Shown: piece by piece, positions 1 through 5,376 of the stretch
How positions within the stretch are numbered: position 1 is the first letter of the stretch
How the letters are laid out: each line of letters begins with the position of its first letter
Origin: JBEVEP01 sp040512755
Lineage (GTDB): Bacteria > Pseudomonadota > Alphaproteobacteria > Rhizobiales > Rhizobiaceae
Reading direction: 5' to 3'
Assembly: GCA_040512755.1 (NCBI GenBank)
Contig: JBEVEP010000417.1
Coordinates: 1 to 5,802, forward strand
Length of the DNA: 5,802 nucleotides
The notes under the pieces: generated by a model
The model's database searches: none
The model's input: the letters and a program-made list of their open reading frames with translations, nothing else
Told to the model about the DNA's origin: nothing
Translations under genes and position numbers: made by a program

Positions 1-351
1 AAGGCCATAGGCGGAAGCACGGATATGGATTTCGATACGTTTGTCGACTACGTGACGGCGCAAACTACGGAGGAAATGGACCCGCATTGGCGCGTTCAGT
101 ACTACAATATTTTCTGCGACGTCATTCAATACGATCACTTCGCCAGGTTCGAGAGCCTCGAGGACGAGCTGCGGACCATCATGGCTAGATACTCCTCCTC
201 TCAACCCGAGATCCGAAGCGTGCACAAGGATCAGTCCAATGCAGGCGATAAGATCGCGGCGTATTACACCGCCGAAATCGCCAAGAAGGTGCGCGACAAG
301 TATGCCATCGACTTTGAATTTTTCGGCTATCCAGCAATTTTACCGAATTGA
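1..351 (+). CDS. Sulfotransferase family 2-type protein, C-terminal part (5' end outside window)
   Basis: The reading frame is open from the first base of the window, so the gene starts upstream. The methionine codon at 25 is probably internal. The visible 116 residues fit the C-terminal third of Sulfotransfer_2-type (carbohydrate sulfotransferase-like) proteins. They show an F-x-x-F-V-D-Y-V helix, a D-P-H-W-R-V-Q segment, a Y-D-x-F-A-R-F-E-S-L-E-D-E-L stretch and a closing Y-Y-T-x-E-I-x-x-K-V-R-x-x-Y-x-x-D-F-E-x-F-G-Y motif. Family members move a sulfuryl group from PAPS to hydroxyls of glycans or similar acceptors. The PAPS-binding P-loop would lie in the missing N-terminal part. The gene ends at TGA 349-351 and converges on the ELM1-type gene. 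The acceptor is unknown; a surface polysaccharide or lipid-linked glycan is inferred from the neighbours. Confidence 0.75.
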   Translation, partial: KAIGGSTDMDFDTFVDYVTAQTTEEMDPHWRVQYYNIFCDVIQYDHFARFESLEDELRTIMARYSSSQPEIRSVHKDQSNAGDKIAAYYTAEIAKKVRDKYAIDFEFFGYPAILPN

Positions 352-413
352 CGCAGGCCACTCGCGGACGATGCTGGGGCGAAAGTCACTCATAAAGAGC
401 TGAAGCTTGCGTC

Positions 414-1403
414 TCAGCTTGGCCGGTTAAGGCCAAGCGTGCTTCTGATTACGTTCGCCACCATTTGAGTATCGTTGATCGGCGTGTAGGACCAACGCTC
501 CAGCCGGCCGTTGAAGGGGCGCGTGGCGCCCGCGTCCTGCATTAGCGCATGAAAGCGTGCATTCCGACGCGACCTGCCGCGCAGTCGTTGAACGTAGACC
601 GGCTTCCCAGTTCCGGCGGCTTCAGTCACCATACTGACAGAGTCCTCTGTTACCACGATGGCCTCGCCGAAACCAAGCAATGCAAAATACGGGTTCTCAC
701 CCCTGCCGTCCCAAATGTAGTGCGGAACGTCGGCAACTGCCTGCGACAAAGCAGCAACTGCCTCGGGTGCCGTGCGCCGGGAGGGAGTCACGAGCAGCGA
801 TCCACTGTTTTCGCGGGCCAACTTCGCAAGCGAAGCTCCAAATCGAGCAGCATCTTCTGCCGTGAATTCAAAGGCTCTGCTCTGGCCTCCGAGTAACACG
901 GTCACTCGTGGCCTGGGCAACGGTTCAATGAGTTGCGCGAAGCGTCGTCTCGCTTCGGCGATCTTCTCTGGTGTAACACGGTGCACGGCCCCAAGCGTGG
1001 TGAGAACGTTGGGGCCGCTGAGGCCGTCGTGCTGCGGGGCCGCAATCCAGTCGAAATGACGTGCCGACACTTTTGGATCTTGAATGTGAACCACAAAAGC
1101 TCGCGGTTCGGAGAGGCGCTTTAAGGCGAGTGCGATTGGCACACTTCGCCGACCAATAGACAGTATTATTCTAGGCCATGGCGGGCGGAGCGGCTCGTTT
1201 GAGGAAACGAAAGAGAGTAAACGCCTCGGATCCAGATGAAGCTGAAGCCGGGGAGGGATCCAACACAAAACGCCTCTGACCTGCACGCGCTTCACGTTGA
1301 AGGGGAATCCGAGCGCGTCTGCCACTGCAATGCCCTGTGCCTCATGGCCCGTAGCCGCATCGGTGATAATCCAGGTCAGCGGTAAAGGAGAAACAGTTTC
1401 CAT
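414..1403 (-). CDS. ELM1/DUF1022 (GtrOC1-like) family putative glycosyltransferase
   Basis: This is a GT-B-like protein of the family called mitochondrial fission ELM1 (DUF1022), which in bacteria is thought to be a nucleotide-sugar glycosyltransferase. Counting from the ATG at 1403 (329 aa), hallmarks are T-W-I-I-T-D-A-A-T-G-H-E-A-Q near residues 10-23, V-H-I-Q-D-P-K-V near 105-112, L-L-G-G-Q-S-R near 170-176, T-P-S-R-R-T near 206-211, W-D-G-x-G-E-N-P-Y near 231-239, and the donor-binding-like T-E-D-S-V-S-M-V-T-E-A-A-G-T-G-K-P-V-Y near 252-270. Length is normal for the family. I prefer the ATG at 1403, preceded by GAGGGCGG 11 bases upstream. A TTG at 1424 in the same frame would add seven residues but has a weaker ribosome binding site. 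The gene follows the DUF1772 gene by about 70 bases and is likely co-transcribed with it. Donor and acceptor sugars cannot be told. Confidence 0.85.
   Translation of the reverse strand: METVSPLPLTWIITDAATGHEAQGIAVADALGFPFNVKRVQVRGVLCWIPPRLQLHLDPRRLLSFVSSNEPLRPPWPRIILSIGRRSVPIALALKRLSEPRAFVVHIQDPKVSARHFDWIAAPQHDGLSGPNVLTTLGAVHRVTPEKIAEARRRFAQLIEPLPRPRVTVLLGGQSRAFEFTAEDAARFGASLAKLARENSGSLLVTPSRRTAPEAVAALSQAVADVPHYIWDGRGENPYFALLGFGEAIVVTEDSVSMVTEAAGTGKPVYVQRLRGRSRRNARFHALMQDAGATRPFNGRLERWSYTPINDTQMVANVIRSTLGLNRPS
417..438. terminator. Hairpin at the 3' end of the ELM1-type gene, possible bidirectional terminator
   Basis: Perfect 8-bp inverted repeat GCTTGGCC / GGCCAAGC (417-424 and 431-438) with a 6-base loop GGTTAA. 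It lies inside the final codons of the minus-strand gene, whose stop is at 414-416, and about 65 bases past the stop of the plus-strand sulfotransferase. A converging position suits a shared terminator, but neither side has a clean U-tract. It could instead be an RNA-stabilising stem. The structure is seen directly; the function is inferred. Confidence 0.45.
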
Positions 1404-1472
1404 CAAATAGTCTGCCGCCCTCAATCGACTAGACGCCCGTTAGGTTACCACACTGCTATACCGGATGGCACC

Positions 1473-1973
1473 TCAAGAAGAGGCGGCGCTAGCTTTGACC
1501 AGAGCCAGGAGGAGTGAGGTCGTGGCAGCCACTGCCCCAAGCCAGCGCAAGTGGTTCCACAGGGTCCAGCGCGCATGAAACTCTCTCCAGTAGCTTGCAG
1601 CTTCCACGCTTTCGGGTTTTGCACTGGCGAGTCGATTGTTAAGTGGCACGTTCTTCAGCAATGTCACGCCAAACGGAAAACCTAAAAAGAGAAAACTGCC
1701 AAGCAATAGATAGGCCGAGCCGGGCCCGGACCAGTTGACCAGCGCGGCAAGACCAAGCACTCCGGCAAGCGCTGCCGTGGCGAAAAATACCGCTAGGAAA
1801 AGCGAGTTTTTGATCGCTCTCGTGATCGACTGCATAGCGGCAATGGCTTGCGGCACTGGTAGGCGGGAGATCGCCTTAAGCATGAATGCGGCAAAGCTGA
1901 AGAAGACCCCGCCGATGAGCCCTGAGCCGAGAACGGCAAGGACCGTTGCACCAAACAGCAGCCGGTCGATCAT
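1473..1973 (-). CDS. DUF1772 (anthrone oxygenase-like) integral membrane protein
   Basis: This 166-residue protein has four likely membrane helices, at about residues 5-32, 57-80, 85-106 and 142-161. It carries DUF1772 features: a glycine-rich first helix with G-G-V-F-F-S-F, then A-M-Q-S-I-x-R-A-I-K-N-S-x-F at about 46-59, the N-V-P-L-N-N-R-L loop at about 108-115, and W-R-E-F-H-x-R-W-T-L-W-N-H-L-R before the last helix. Some family members act as anthrone oxygenases or with polyketide enzymes, but most bacterial ones are uncharacterised and no polyketide gene is present here. The ATG at 1971-1973 has a good GGAG six bases upstream. The gene lies between the O-antigen ligase and the ELM1-type gene on the same strand, with gaps of 134 and about 70 bases. 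Co-transcription is plausible; a role in glycan synthesis is not shown. Confidence 0.8.
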   Translation of the reverse strand: MIDRLLFGATVLAVLGSGLIGGVFFSFAAFMLKAISRLPVPQAIAAMQSITRAIKNSLFLAVFFATAALAGVLGLAALVNWSGPGSAYLLLGSFLFLGFPFGVTLLKNVPLNNRLASAKPESVEAASYWREFHARWTLWNHLRWLGAVAATTSLLLALVKASAASS

Positions 1974-2107
1974 GGAAGTCTCCGATCGCTATCGTGAGAG
2001 AGCTTGCACGACCAGTCGGTTGCATTCAATGCCAATGGTGCGCACCCGCGTCGGATTGATCAAGGACACTGACCCTTGCTTACAGGCGGCGCTCGCGGCG
2101 CACAAGA

Positions 2108-3421
2108 TCACGAACGCTGACCCCGGCCCTCACCGGCGGCGGCCGCGACGCGCAGGTAAAGGGGCAACAACCCCGTGACGCACATGAACCATGTTTGCCA
2201 CATGCCCCAGGCAAACGCGCCCACCAAGGCGAAGGCGGCAAAGGTGCCCGCGGCAAATGGCTGAGAAGCTGCGGGTAGGTAAAGGATCAGCATGACCACG
2301 GCCGCGCCCGCGATGGCGAACAGAACCGCTCCCAACACACCGAGCTCGTAGATCGCGTGCAGAAAAATGCTGTGGGCGTGGTGGCCAGTACGTCGCGGAG
2401 CAACGAACCCTTCGGGTTGATCAGGCGGAGCAGCGGCCTTTTGTCGTGCCGTCAATGCTTCGGTCGATTTCACACCGACGCCGAGCAAAGGATGGGCAAG
2501 GGTTTGCTCCGCAGTCGACTCCCACAGGATGACTCTGTGCCGGGCAGAGATTGGCAGCCAAGTCGCGAGGTGCAGTCCGCTCTGATAAACGATGAAGCTT
2601 GCTGGAATGACCAGCACAAAAGCCGCGCACCAGACTACGGCGAGAGCGCGGATGACGGCTCGCGGCCGCCAGTGCCTAACCGCTAGCACAACAAGACCCG
2701 AACCAATAAGTGCCATTTGCGACGATTCGTGCTCCGAAAGGGCGATAACAGCAGCAAGCGTTGCAAAGAAAACAGTTGTCGCAACCTTGCGTCGAGCACC
2801 CTCAAGCGCTAGCAGAGCAAGCAATCCTGGCCAGAGGTGGAACAAGGCCAAACCGACGTTGGGATTCAGCTCCGACAGGTTTATTCGCGTCACCTGGCCG
2901 TGCGTCACCTTGAGGTGTTTGGCCGCCGAGGGCTGCAAAAGGGGAACCCAAGTCATTGCGGTACGGGTCATAGCTCCGTCGGTAAGCAACTCGATCAGAA
3001 TGAAGACGCCGCCAAGAAAAGCCCCAGCCGCAAAGAAAAGCCCGGCCCGCACCAGGATCCGCTTGTCCAAGACCAATGCCGCCGCCACCGCCGCGAAGGA
3101 CATTATCGCCAGGCCGGCAAGAACGGCCGCCTTGTCGAACCCGTCAATGGGTTCCACCGACCAAGTCGCGTTGAGGCACACGTAGGCCGCCAGCAGCAGC
3201 CAGACAGCAAGTGCCTGAAGTGCCTGTCCGCGTGGCAGAAGTTGCCGCCAGCCAACCCCATGTCGCAGCGCCGCGACGATCAAGGCGATGCTGACAAGGG
3301 CAAAGAAGAAGGGCGTCAGTCGTGGCGCAACGCTCGTGGCGAGGGGACTAAAGAAGAAAACTGCGAGAAGAAGGGCGTTGGATGGGCCCGCGCGAGTTGC
3401 GGCACCAGCAGGCGAAAACAT
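2108..3421 (-). CDS. O-antigen ligase / Wzy-type polymerase family membrane protein
   Basis: This 437-residue, very hydrophobic protein has about ten to twelve predicted membrane helices, the usual size for the Wzy_C/WaaL superfamily. It has a large periplasmic loop between about residues 280 and 350. That loop holds S-A-R-H-R-V-I-L-W-E-S-T (292-303), L-L-G-V-G-V-K-S-T (312-320) and the H-H-A-H-S-I-F-L-H-A-I-Y-E-L-G-V-L-G block (347-364). The conserved arginine and histidines of these blocks are the residues typically needed for glycan transfer from undecaprenyl diphosphate. An S-S-Q-M-A segment at 233-237 also matches the family pattern. The protein would act at the periplasmic face of the inner membrane, either ligating glycan to an acceptor or polymerising repeat units; sequence alone does not separate these. 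The start is the ATG at 3419-3421 with AAGGGAAG six bases upstream. It probably leads an operon with the DUF1772 and ELM1-type genes. Confidence 0.85.
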   Translation of the reverse strand: MFSPAGAATRAGPSNALLLAVFFFSPLATSVAPRLTPFFFALVSIALIVAALRHGVGWRQLLPRGQALQALAVWLLLAAYVCLNATWSVEPIDGFDKAAVLAGLAIMSFAAVAAALVLDKRILVRAGLFFAAGAFLGGVFILIELLTDGAMTRTAMTWVPLLQPSAAKHLKVTHGQVTRINLSELNPNVGLALFHLWPGLLALLALEGARRKVATTVFFATLAAVIALSEHESSQMALIGSGLVVLAVRHWRPRAVIRALAVVWCAAFVLVIPASFIVYQSGLHLATWLPISARHRVILWESTAEQTLAHPLLGVGVKSTEALTARQKAAAPPDQPEGFVAPRRTGHHAHSIFLHAIYELGVLGAVLFAIAGAAVVMLILYLPAASQPFAAGTFAAFALVGAFAWGMWQTWFMCVTGLLPLYLRVAAAAGEGRGQRS

Positions 3422-3465
3422 ACGTGTCTTCCCTTCGGGTCGTGAATGAAACCAAGGCCTACGGA

Positions 3466-3774
3466 TTAATCGCCATCGCTCAGCAATTGCGGGAGGCGAT
3501 CCTTGAGCTTCGCGGCGAGGATATCAAGCGGGTTCTCTTTGAGCGGCTTGATCTCGGCAAGAGCGGGAGAAAGCGCCTCCGGGCTGAGCTCGGCATTGGG
3601 CAACACGCGGCACCGGTTGTTGCCTCAAGAAAAAGTCACGATACGCCTGCTTTTCGTTTTGAATCCATGCGCGGCGGGCCTGACCCCAACCACCGGTAAC
3701 CGGGCAGAGACCGCCTCCGAGATCATGATCGCCGCAGTGGTATGGTAGGCTGTTACGGTTATGGCTGGCAAGTT
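3466..3774 (-). pseudogene. Degraded C-terminal part of a glycosyltransferase-like (possibly ELM1-type) protein
   Basis: On the minus strand, one frame gives I-M-I-S-E-A-V-S-A-R-L-P-V-V-G-V-R-P, which resembles the donor-site region of GT-B glycosyltransferases. It then runs into a stop at 3625-3627. Moving to the next frame between about 3656 and 3625 gives E-K-Q-A-Y-R-D-F-F-L-R. Returning to the first frame gives N-N-R-C-R-V-L-P and a charged helical tail ending D-R-L-P-Q-L-L-S-D-G-D at TAA 3466-3468. One missing base near 3656 and one extra base near 3624 therefore break the frame and restore it. Nothing recognisable lies upstream of about 3774, so the N-terminal two thirds appear lost. 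The tail sits 44 bases ahead of the O-antigen ligase on the same strand. Relation to the ELM1 family is suggested only by the M-x-S-E-A-x-x-x-x-P-V pattern. Confidence 0.4.
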
Positions 3775-3821
3775 TCGGCGCGCTTTCCTGCCAGAGAGTC
3801 GCCTAGGGCCGTGTCCTTTAC

Positions 3822-3838
3822 GCCGGGGCCGTCCCGGC
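3822..3838. other. GC-rich hairpin in the decayed intergenic zone
   Basis: Perfect 6-bp stem GCCGGG / CCCGGC (3822-3827 and 3833-3838) with the loop GCCGT. On the plus strand it is followed by a moderately T-rich stretch (3839-3856), so a weak plus-strand terminator is conceivable. No intact gene ends just before it, so its role is unknown. Confidence 0.25.
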
Positions 3839-3870
3839 TTACTCGATTTCATTTTGGTGGCAGGAGCTAA

Positions 3871-4006
3871 ATGGCCCCCATGACAAACGGCTCAATCACT
3901 AAGCTGGTTGCCGCTTATCCCGCTTCCTGGCGACACGCTCATCTGCAAGGACGGGACGGTCATGATTCTTGACGATGGCAAGGGCGAAAAGACCCCGAGA
4001 CTCTGA
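3871..4006 (+). pseudogene. Possible small ORF of unknown function, frame-disrupted
   Basis: An ATG at 3871 follows AGGAG by four bases. It reads M-A-P-M-T-N-G-S-I-T-K-L-V-A-A-Y-P before drifting into an arginine/histidine-rich tail with a stop at 3970-3972. A neighbouring frame from about 3914 reads G-D-T-L-I-C-K-D-G-T-V-M-I-L-D-D-G-K-G-E, ending at TGA 4004-4006, with G/C-rich third positions that look coding. Joining the two needs one frame change between about 3910 and 3930 and would give a protein of roughly 44 residues. I do not recognise it. It may be a decayed gene, a real 33-residue ORF, or chance. Confidence 0.22.
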
Positions 4007-4057
4007 GCCTGACCTCAAAGACATGCTCTATGCGCCATGCCCTCGGCCTCAGCGGCA

Positions 4058-4208
4058 TTCCTCCAGAGTTTGATTGCGATCCAGGCTGTCCGCGATCATC
4101 ACCGCTCAGGTTGCCGGCGACGGACGGTCGGATTGGCTGAAGGGCTTGCAACTCCTTGCCGTCTACCTGATCTTCGGCCTCGCGTTTTTCTTTTTGCCAA
4201 ACGCATAG
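4058..4208 (+). pseudogene. C-terminal remnant of a CAX-type Ca2+/H+ exchanger (CaCA superfamily)
   Basis: The frame ending at TAG 4206-4208 encodes L-S-A-I-I-T-A-Q-V-A-G-D-G-R-S-D-W-L, then K-G-L-Q-L-L-A-V-Y-L-I-F-G-L-A-F-F-F-L-P. CAX-type cation/proton exchangers typically end in the same way: a D-G-x-S-x-W-L-x-G turn, then a last helix rich in L-L-x-x-Y-x-I and closing F-F-x-P. The frame has no ATG and is closed by a stop at 4071-4073. The preceding piece, F-L-Q-S-L-I-A-I-Q-A-V (from 4058), lies in another frame, so a frame change near 4086-4090 is needed. Full-length exchangers have over 300 residues, and the helices with the conserved ion-binding G-N-A-x-E repeats are absent. It is therefore a fragment without transport function, ending 21 bases before the GlsB-like gene. 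Confidence 0.45.
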
Positions 4209-4216
4209 TTTCGCTG

Positions 4217-4222
4217 AGGAGG
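4217..4222 (+). promoter_or_regulatory. Strong Shine-Dalgarno site for the GlsB-like gene
   Basis: AGGAGG lies seven bases before the ATG at 4230. The match is near perfect and fixes this start codon, which argues that the gene was recently functional despite the downstream frame break. Confidence 0.7.
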
Positions 4223-4229
4223 CAGGAAC

Positions 4230-4515
4230 ATGACCATTACCTTGACTCAAATCGTTGTTTGGATCGTCGTCGGCGCATTGGCCGGCTCGCTCGCCGGATC
4301 GGTCGTGACGGGAAAATGGGAAGGGCTCGGCCGCTGGACGAGTCTCGGAATCGGCCTGGTCGGGGCGCTAATCGGCGGCGCGATCTTCCGTCTTTTCGGC
4401 ATTTGGCCGGGCCTCGAGGTTTTCGATTTCGCTTCGCGATGTGGTGGCGGCCATTATTGGCTCGCTCATTTTCCTCGCAGTGCTTTGGTTCGTCCGTAAC
4501 CAAGGGACCGGCTAG
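4230..4515 (+). CDS. GlsB/YeaQ/YmgE family stress-response membrane protein (frameshifted)
   Basis: This is a small, glycine-rich, three-helix membrane protein of the transglycosylase-associated (GlsB/YeaQ/YmgE) family. Residues 8-27 form helix one (W-I-V-V-G-A-L-A-G-S-L-A-G) and residues 38-57 form helix two (S-L-G-I-G-L-V-G-A-L-I-G-G-A-I-F). After G-L-E-V at residue 64 the original frame turns hydrophilic and stops at 4497-4499. Dropping one T from the TTTT run at 4420-4423 gives S-I-S-L-R-D-V-V-A-A-I-I-G-S-L-I-F-L-A-V-L-W-F, the expected third helix, and a stop at TAG 4513-4515, for 94 residues. That is a normal length for the family. The break is either a real mutation or an error in the sequence. 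Members are small inner-membrane proteins linked to stress responses; the biochemical role is unclear. It converges on the methyltransferase gene, with 18 bases between the stops. Confidence 0.75.
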
Positions 4516-4533
4516 ACCATAGGGGCATTTCCC

Positions 4534-5304
4534 TCAGCGGGCGATGCCGGTGAGAAACACGACACCGGTGTAGCCGCTGCGAATTGGCCGTTCTCTGATG
4601 CCGATCGCCTCCGTCTTTAGCCGTACGGCATGGGGCGTGAAGACGGTTGCGACCGAGTCGGCGGAGAGAGGCAGAGCGGGAAACCGGCTTCCTTTCACGA
4701 CATAACCGGCCGAATGGGCCAGGAAGGCCGCGGCCAAGGTCCCGCCCGGCTTCACGCAGCGCGCAAAGGCGGCGCACGCCGCCTCGAATTCATCCTGCCG
4801 TCCCGTGATCGATTCGGCGCAGAAGAACATCGTCGCCGCGTCAAAAGCCCGTTCGGGCACATCGAATATCGAGCCTTGCCGCACGACTGTCTTGGCCCGC
4901 AAGCCGGGCAAGGGATCGTCGGGCAGGCCGTACTGGCTGCCGTAGGCCGTGCGGGCCGTGTCCCAGAAATGGCGCCATTGCGGCCGCATCGCGTTCCGGC
5001 CCAACTCCGCCCTGAGCCAGGCCACATTGCTTTCAGTATATTCCCAAGCTGTCAGGCTGCGCGCCCGCGGCAGAGCGCAGAAGAGAGGAATGAGATTTGG
5101 GCCGGTGCCGACATCGGCCACGTCGAGTTCGCGTCCGGCCGGCTCCGCTAGCTTGATCGCCGCCACCGCGCAGGCGACGACGCGGTCATCGTCGGGATGC
5201 GGCTCGCCGTAATACTGATTGAAATAGGCTTCCGGTTCGAAAGCCGACCACTCGTAGTCGGCGTTGCCGCGGCCTGGCGGCTCGTTCTTGTTGTCTTTAG
5301 GCAC
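4534..5304 (-). CDS. Class I SAM-dependent methyltransferase, NNMT/PNMT/TEMT-like (SCO2525-like)
   Basis: This 256-residue enzyme has a Rossmann-type methyltransferase fold. The N-terminal N-A-D-Y-E-W-S-A-F-E-P-E-A-Y-F-x-x-Y-Y (14-32) followed by D-D-D-R-V-V (38-43) is the signature of the nicotinamide/phenylethanolamine N-methyltransferase-like group and its bacterial SCO2525-like relatives. Motif I, V-A-D-V-G-T-G-P-N-L-I-P (62-73), binds S-adenosylmethionine. E-Y-T-E-S-N-V-A-W-L (88-97) fits the acidic strand-2 region. Q-G-S-I-F-D-V (143-149) precedes M-F-F-C-A-E-S-I-T-G-R-Q-D-E-F (159-173) and V-K-P-G-G-T-L (184-190). The start is GTG at 5302-5304; the next in-frame methionine, at residue 106, would remove motif I. 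The substrate is unknown and may be a small amine or a secondary metabolite. The gene stands apart from the glycan block, 72 bases downstream of the EAL gene on the same strand. Confidence 0.8.
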   Translation of the reverse strand: MPKDNKNEPPGRGNADYEWSAFEPEAYFNQYYGEPHPDDDRVVACAVAAIKLAEPAGRELDVADVGTGPNLIPLFCALPRARSLTAWEYTESNVAWLRAELGRNAMRPQWRHFWDTARTAYGSQYGLPDDPLPGLRAKTVVRQGSIFDVPERAFDAATMFFCAESITGRQDEFEAACAAFARCVKPGGTLAAAFLAHSAGYVVKGSRFPALPLSADSVATVFTPHAVRLKTEAIGIRERPIRSGYTGVVFLTGIAR

Positions 5305-5316
5305 GATTCCGGTTCC

Positions 5317-5337
5317 CTAGGACCCAAGCGATCCTAG
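5317..5337. other. Inverted repeat between the EAL gene and the methyltransferase
   Basis: CTAGGA / TCCTAG (5317-5322 and 5332-5337) are separated by nine bases, and an 8-bp palindrome TTGGCCAA follows at 5342-5349. The repeat ends 12 bases before the methyltransferase GTG. It could be an operator or a weak stem after the EAL gene. No convincing -35/-10 pair was found around it. Confidence 0.3.
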
Positions 5338-5376
5338 ACACTTGGCCAAAGACACGGAAGGGGTGAATGCTCGGCG

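Noticed and set aside
1974..2107. Gap between the ligase and the DUF1772 gene as a possible promoter region or small RNA
   Set aside because: I saw no convincing -35/-10 pair, strong hairpin or conserved RNA shape; only the GGAG site for the DUF1772 gene is supported.
2357..3445. Several long plus-strand open frames opposite the O-antigen ligase
   Set aside because: They mirror the GC-rich codons of the ligase, encode arginine/serine-rich protein with no motifs, and lack good ribosome binding sites.
3693..3703. Short palindrome CCGGT-A-ACCGG
   Set aside because: It is only 11 bases, has no room for a loop, lies inside the remnant coding stretch and has no partner copy.
3382..3748. Plus-strand frames across the ligase start and the region beyond
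   Set aside because: They run against the glycosyltransferase-like tail, which has better coding character on the minus strand, and match no family I know.
3960..4250. Minus-strand 96-codon frame in the decayed zone
   Set aside because: It is Gln/Arg/Ser-rich with no recognisable motif, and it opposes the exchanger-like remnant on the plus strand.
4547..4568. Inverted repeat CCGGTG / CACCGG near the methyltransferase 3' end
   Set aside because: It has a 6-bp stem with a 10-base loop wholly inside coding sequence and no U-tract; chance is likely in GC-rich DNA.
4630..5212. Plus-strand open frames opposite the methyltransferase
   Set aside because: They are low-complexity shadows of the minus-strand gene, which carries clear SAM-binding motifs.
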